Part shown: positions 5,645 through 8,782 of the stretch, piece after piece
Layout: each line of letters starts with the position of its first letter
How positions within the stretch are numbered: the first letter of the stretch is position 1
Origin: Lachnospiraceae bacterium
GTDB lineage: Bacteria; Bacillota; Clostridia; Lachnospirales; Lachnospiraceae
Length of the DNA stretch: 8,782 nucleotides
Reading direction: 5' to 3'
Assembly: GCA_900754855.1 (NCBI GenBank)
Contig: CAAEEI010000168.1
Coordinates: 1-8,782 of the forward strand
The notes under the pieces: generated by a model
The model's database searches: none
What the model saw: only the letters and a program-made list of their open reading frames with translations
Told to the model about the DNA's origin: nothing
Position numbers and translations under genes: made by a program

Positions 5645-5699
5645 AACCGACTGCCATAGACCGGAATGATGTTCTGGTCATTGGCAGTTGGTTTTTTTT
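5645..5699 (+). terminator. Strong intrinsic terminator of the NlpC/P60-like gene
   Basis: AACCGACTGCCA (5645-5656) pairs with TGGCAGTTGGTT (5682-5693) over 12 bp with one G-U. An inner stem GACCGGAA (5659-5666) with TTCTGGTC (5672-5679) adds 8 bp around a TGATG loop. A run of eight T (5692-5699) overlaps and follows the outer stem. The right arm also carries the -35 element of the next promoter. Confidence 0.92.
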
Positions 5700-5709
5700 G
5701 TGCTATAAT
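5681..5709 (+). promoter_or_regulatory. Probable promoter of the DUF6020-like gene, embedded in the terminator
   Basis: TTGGCA (5681-5686, five of six to consensus), a 17-base spacer and a perfect TATAAT (5704-5709) preceded by TGC, an extended -10. The -35 lies within the right arm of the upstream terminator and its U-tract forms part of the spacer. Transcription would start near 5716, about 38 bases before the ATG. Confidence 0.75.
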
Positions 5710-5753
5710 AGGGGACATATGTTATCCTGTATTTTCAGAAAGGAGACAGACTG

Positions 5754-7631
5754 ATGGTGATTCGTCTGATCATGTGTTTTTTGGCAGCGATTGCATTGAG
5801 CATACGATTTCCCGTGCCGGAAGGATTGGAAGAGGCAGCGGGGGGAAGCAGAATGCTGAACATTCTTTATAATTTTCAGTTAAGTTTGACCGGGACGCTG
5901 GCAGTGACAACGGTGTTGCTGGCTGCGCTGGTATTGCTGGAGATTTATCTTTATAAAAAACAGGAAAAAAGAAATGTTTTTCTGTACGTCCTTTGTTTTA
6001 TTCTGGCGGTGATCTGGGCGATGGGAGAAAGTTTTCGGCAGACGGATTCCCTGCTTTTATGGCACGCCGGCGCCGGGCAGATGGTAAAAACCGTCGTGTA
6101 TATTCTGGGGATTACCTGGTTTCTTACGCAGGCAGCGGCGGCGCTGACGGTCTTCCTTGCTTCGGGATGGGATCTGGACCGGCAGAGACTGTGGGGAAAA
6201 TCCATCGGGGAAAAACATCCTTTCGGTTTGCCTTTTGTGGGGCTGTTGATTTGCTGGCTGCCTAATCTGCTTTTATCCTATCCGGCTACGCTATGCATTG
6301 ATGTATGGAATCAGATGCTGCAGTTTTTTGGAATCCAGAAGTTTACCACCCATCATCCCCCTGACCATACGGTTTTGCTTGGGTGGTCAGAGAAACTGGG
6401 GCTGGCGCTGGGAAGCGGAAATCTTGGTCTGTTTTTCCATATTGTGTTACAGACTTTGCTGTTTGCTCTGCTCCTGGCTTATATGTTTTCTGCCATGCGA
6501 AAGATGAAAACCCCGGTCTGGCTCAGGGGAACTGCCTTTATCACGGCGGTGATTTCTCCGTATTATACCCAGTATTTCGGGATGATCGTTAAGGATAATC
6601 TTTATTCCTATGGGATTCTTCTTTTGGTGATCGAAGTCGTATATATGGTGATGATGAAAGAAGAATACTGGAAAGAAAAGAGGCATCTGGCGTTGTTGTC
6701 TCTGTCGATCATTGGTTCGATGTTATTTAGAAACAACGGCAAATATGTCATCTATCCGATGATCGTTCTTATGATGATCATGGTTCTTTTGCAGACCAGA
6801 AAGAAAAAAGGGGCGGGACGGGTTTTTCTGACGGCGTTCCTTGTGTGTACAGTGGCAGCGGGGGCAGCGTCCGGCACGCAAAAATATCTGGTGAAACACT
6901 ACCAGATTGAAAAAGGAAGCATTAAGGAAGCGCTTTCTCTTCCGTTCCAGCAGACGGCCCGTTATGTGAAGGAACACGAAGATGAAGTGACGGAGGAGGA
7001 GAAAAAGGCAATCCGGGGAGTGCTGGCTTATCAGCAGTTGCCGGAAAGATACAACCCCAAAATTTCCGATCCGGTCAAAGTTACGTTTAAAAAGAAAGCA
7101 ACAACGGAAGATCTGAAAAATTACCTGCGAACCTGGGTCAGACAGGGATTGAAACATCCGATGACCTATATAGAAGCAACCATGAACCAGAATTATTATC
7201 TGGTTTATCCGCTGGTGGAGAACAATACCCTCTATGATACCACGCAGCCAAAGAAAAAATCTGCACAGAAACTGGCAGAAAAGCTGGATATTCATGAAGT
7301 GCCGGTGATACAGAAGCTGGATCGTTGGAGAACGGGATGGAATAAAGTGTTGTTCTCTCTTCCGGTTCTGGGCCTGTTGTCCAGTATGGCTTTTTTTAAT
7401 TTACTTTTAATCTATCTTTGCTATAGTGCAATCAGAAAAAGAATTCCGGAGATGGTAATGCCGCTGATGCCTCTGTTGCTGAGCGACGCCATCATCCTGA
7501 TGGCTCCGGTTATCAAGGGGCACCCAAGATATGCTTTTCCTGTGATTTATGCTCTGCCGATGGCCTTTGCCGCTTATTTATTTTTTGCACAAAAACAAAG
7601 AAAAAATTTCTCCATGCGGGAGGAAAAATGA
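5754..7631 (+). CDS. Polytopic membrane protein, GT-C glycosyltransferase-like (DUF6020-like)
   Basis: This 625-residue protein has roughly a dozen hydrophobic segments, one extracytoplasmic-type soluble region (about 376-530) and a Lys/Arg-rich C-terminal tail. Features recalling GT-C-fold enzymes, which use polyprenyl-phosphate sugars outside the membrane, are an Asp in the first long loop (CIDVWNQ, Asp183), the loop motif THHPPDH (199-205), KDNLYSYG (280-287), FRNNGKY (325-331), and GHPRYAFP (589-596) in the last loop. I recall similar Lachnospiraceae proteins under DUF6020, but that assignment is from memory and no enzyme of known specificity can be named. The ATG has AAAGGAG (5739-5745) 8 bases upstream. 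Downstream genes act on the cell wall, so a role in glycosylating a surface polymer is plausible but inferred. Confidence 0.7.
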   Translation: MVIRLIMCFLAAIALSIRFPVPEGLEEAAGGSRMLNILYNFQLSLTGTLAVTTVLLAALVLLEIYLYKKQEKRNVFLYVLCFILAVIWAMGESFRQTDSLLLWHAGAGQMVKTVVYILGITWFLTQAAAALTVFLASGWDLDRQRLWGKSIGEKHPFGLPFVGLLICWLPNLLLSYPATLCIDVWNQMLQFFGIQKFTTHHPPDHTVLLGWSEKLGLALGSGNLGLFFHIVLQTLLFALLLAYMFSAMRKMKTPVWLRGTAFITAVISPYYTQYFGMIVKDNLYSYGILLLVIEVVYMVMMKEEYWKEKRHLALLSLSIIGSMLFRNNGKYVIYPMIVLMMIMVLLQTRKKKGAGRVFLTAFLVCTVAAGAASGTQKYLVKHYQIEKGSIKEALSLPFQQTARYVKEHEDEVTEEEKKAIRGVLAYQQLPERYNPKISDPVKVTFKKKATTEDLKNYLRTWVRQGLKHPMTYIEATMNQNYYLVYPLVENNTLYDTTQPKKKSAQKLAEKLDIHEVPVIQKLDRWRTGWNKVLFSLPVLGLLSSMAFFNLLLIYLCYSAIRKRIPEMVMPLMPLLLSDAIILMAPVIKGHPRYAFPVIYALPMAFAAYLFFAQKQRKNFSMREEK

Positions 7632-7693
7632 AGAAAGAGAATTACTTGACTTTTTTCAAGGGAAACGATAAAGTAGTTCTGTTAATGCAATAA
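7628..7693 (+). CDS. Possible 21-residue small ORF coupled to the DUF6020-like gene
   Basis: An ATG at 7628 overlaps the preceding stop as ATGA and has GGGAGG (7618-7623) 4 bases upstream, an arrangement typical of translational coupling. It encodes 21 residues, starting MKKENYLTFF and ending VVLLMQ, with TAA at 7691-7693. The same DNA carries the predicted promoter of the next gene (7646-7674), so the reading frame may be incidental. It could also be the remnant N-terminus of a lost gene. I recognise no family. Confidence 0.3.
   Translation: MKKENYLTFFKGNDKVVLLMQ
7646..7674 (+). promoter_or_regulatory. Probable promoter of the second L,D-transpeptidase gene
   Basis: TTGACT (7646-7651), a 17-base spacer and TAAAGT (7669-7674) each differ from consensus by one or two bases. 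The start would be near 7681, about 30 bases before the ATG. A dyad TGTTA-N6-TAACA (7680-7695) sits on the predicted start site. Confidence 0.6.
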
Positions 7694-7710
7694 CAAAAAA
7701 GGAGGATTTT

Positions 7711-8691
7711 ATGAAAATGAACAAACTAATGTTAACAGGCGTTGTCATGGGAACAGCACTTTGTGCTTTCAATATGACCGGCGTACCAGGAAATGTCAGC
7801 AAACTTGCTGCTGTTCATGCAGAGGCTGCCGTACCGGGCAATGATCCTGCCGCACAGCAAAACACCGGACTGGTGTATGATGAAAAAGGAAATCCGTTTA
7901 CTGGTGTAAAAAATAGAAAATACTATGCAAATGGTGAGTTTCAGAATATTACCGGCTGGAAAAAAGTAAAAGGAAAACAGTATTATTTTACAGACGGAGT
8001 AGCGCCGAAAAAAGGATTTAAGTTATTAAAGAGCTGCACAGGAGAAAAGAAAAAATATAAATATTATTTCAATAAAGATGGTTCCCTGTCCACAAACTTA
8101 TTTAAAGACTGGGGTTATAAAAAATGCATCAAAAGCAAAATGACCATCGAAATCAACACAAAAACGCACAATGCTACCTTCTATCTGTATGATAAGAAGA
8201 CGAAGAAATACAATATTCCGGCAAAAACAGCTCTGTGCTCTACTTCTGCCAAACCAAACGGAACACCAAGAGGACATTTCTTCCTGATGAAAACTTCTGC
8301 AAAACGATGGGTAAACGTTCCAAATAATAATACCCGTCGTTATCAGTTCGCTGTTCGTATCGCAGGTACGCCGACACTGATTCACAGCAGTGTTTACAGA
8401 CAGTATGGAAATAATAAGTCTTTACATGCAGGATATTATAACCAGCTCGGACACAGCAATACATCCTATTGTGTACGTATGCAGGCAGTCAATGCCAAGA
8501 TCGTTTATGATGTGGCTACACAGACGTATAAAAAAGAGCGTGTATGGGTAAATATTATTAAGAAGAACCAGAAAGGGCCTTTCGGAATCGTGAAGTTAAA
8601 AGATACAACCGGTAAGCTGAAACTTTCCAGAAAAACAGACCCTACGGATCCGGTATTATTCCCGACAAACCCATTCTCCATCAATGAATAA
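7711..8691 (+). CDS. L,D-transpeptidase with N-terminal cell-wall-binding repeats, secreted
   Basis: The 326-residue protein has a signal peptide (hydrophobic core about 7-24, likely cut near HAEA at 37-40). A Tyr/Trp/Gly-rich region (about 52-135) follows, with a clear cell-wall-binding repeat GWKKVKGKQYYF (82-93) and looser copies before and after it. From about 143 the sequence fits a YkuD catalytic domain: EINTKTHNATFYLYD, then NGTPRGHFFL (183-192), His225 in LIHSSVYRQ, and Cys254-Val-Arg256-Met in TSYCVRM. The family signature is usually SHGC(I/V)R(M/L); here Ser-Tyr replaces His-Gly, but the Cys and Arg are kept. It should form or edit L,D cross-links while bound to the wall. The ATG lies 5 bases after GGAGG (7701-7705); an in-frame ATG two codons later is the alternative. 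The acyltransferase gene follows 32 bases after the stop, probably co-transcribed. Confidence 0.85.
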   Translation: MKMNKLMLTGVVMGTALCAFNMTGVPGNVSKLAAVHAEAAVPGNDPAAQQNTGLVYDEKGNPFTGVKNRKYYANGEFQNITGWKKVKGKQYYFTDGVAPKKGFKLLKSCTGEKKKYKYYFNKDGSLSTNLFKDWGYKKCIKSKMTIEINTKTHNATFYLYDKKTKKYNIPAKTALCSTSAKPNGTPRGHFFLMKTSAKRWVNVPNNNTRRYQFAVRIAGTPTLIHSSVYRQYGNNKSLHAGYYNQLGHSNTSYCVRMQAVNAKIVYDVATQTYKKERVWVNIIKKNQKGPFGIVKLKDTTGKLKLSRKTDPTDPVLFPTNPFSINE

Positions 8692-8723
8692 TCGTTGAAA
8701 AGGAGCAGGGAGAAACGGAATCC

Positions 8724-8782
8724 ATGAACATTCAGTTTTCAAAAAAGGATACAAATATTGTGAAGGGCGTTGCGATTATCGC
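8724..8782 (+). CDS. Acyltransferase-3 family membrane protein, N-terminal fragment (cut by window edge)
   Basis: The first 19 codons read MNIQFSKKDTNIVKGVAII and run off the window. The KKDTNIVKGVAII pattern is the typical beginning of acyltransferase-3 (OafA/YrhL-like) integral membrane proteins, where the first helix follows directly. These proteins transfer acetyl or other acyl groups to extracytoplasmic sugars or peptidoglycan. The start is preceded by GGGAG at 8708-8712, rather far at 11 bases, with GGAA closer in. No terminator separates it from the L,D-transpeptidase gene, so it is probably the next gene of that transcript. The family call rests on only 19 residues. Confidence 0.65.
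   Translation, partial: MNIQFSKKDTNIVKGVAII

Noticed and set aside
2723..7295. Numerous other minus-strand and alternate-frame open frames inside the long plus-strand genes
   Set aside because: They lack ribosome binding sites and protein-like composition, and lie entirely within genes supported by family motifs.
7645..7660. CTTGA/TCAAG hairpin in the promoter region of the second L,D-transpeptidase
   Set aside because: A five-pair stem coinciding with the -35 and an oligo-T spacer; most likely chance, and not followed by a T run as a terminator would be.

Overview
The window looks like chromosome from a low-to-mid G+C Gram-positive anaerobe of the Clostridia, most likely a Lachnospiraceae-type gut bacterium. 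The evidence is strong GGAGG-type ribosome binding sites, sigma-A-like TTGACA/TATAAT promoters, a DegV-family fatty-acid binding protein, a Gx-transporter plus ApbE pair, and secreted cell-wall enzymes of the kinds common in that family. Species cannot be named from the sequence alone. No rRNA, tRNA, CRISPR array, insertion sequence or phage gene is visible, and no gene-free stretch exceeds 300 bases.

Layout. (1) Positions 1-148 hold the N-terminal end of pyruvate kinase on the minus strand, cut by the window edge. It is divergent from everything else, which is all on the plus strand. (2) 288-947 is a small secreted or anchored L,D-transpeptidase of the YkuD type. (3) 1138-2037 is a DegV-family protein with its own near-consensus promoter. 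It is followed by an unusual structured RNA element ending in a U-tract (about 2045-2143). (4) 2303-4811 is a three-gene operon: a class I SAM-dependent RNA-type methyltransferase, a Gx transporter family membrane protein overlapping it by GTGA, and an ApbE lipoprotein (FAD:protein FMN transferase). Its leader contains a 13-bp tandem repeat and a possible short leader ORF. (5) 4983-5609 is a secreted NlpC/P60-like cysteine hydrolase. Its promoter lies within a dense cluster of TGTTAA/TGTTAC half-sites resembling WalR boxes, and the gene ends in a strong terminator. (6) 5754-7631 is a 625-residue polytopic membrane protein that looks like a GT-C-fold glycosyltransferase (DUF6020-like). The -35 element of its promoter lies inside the preceding terminator stem. 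(7) 7711-8691 is a second L,D-transpeptidase, unrelated in layout to the first, with an N-terminal cell-wall-binding repeat region and an atypical TSYC active-site motif. (8) 8724 onward is the start of an acyltransferase-3 family membrane protein, cut by the window edge.

Taken together, the right half (4983-8782) reads as an envelope-remodelling group: peptidoglycan hydrolysis, peptidoglycan cross-linking, a probable lipid-linked glycosyl transfer step and a probable O-acylation step. The 2303-4811 operon points to extracytoplasmic flavinylation, although its target protein is not present here. I see no clear evidence of a wholly new defence or mobile system. The most interesting material is regulatory: the half-site cluster, the terminator/promoter overlap, the structured element after degV, and two short ORFs in leaders.
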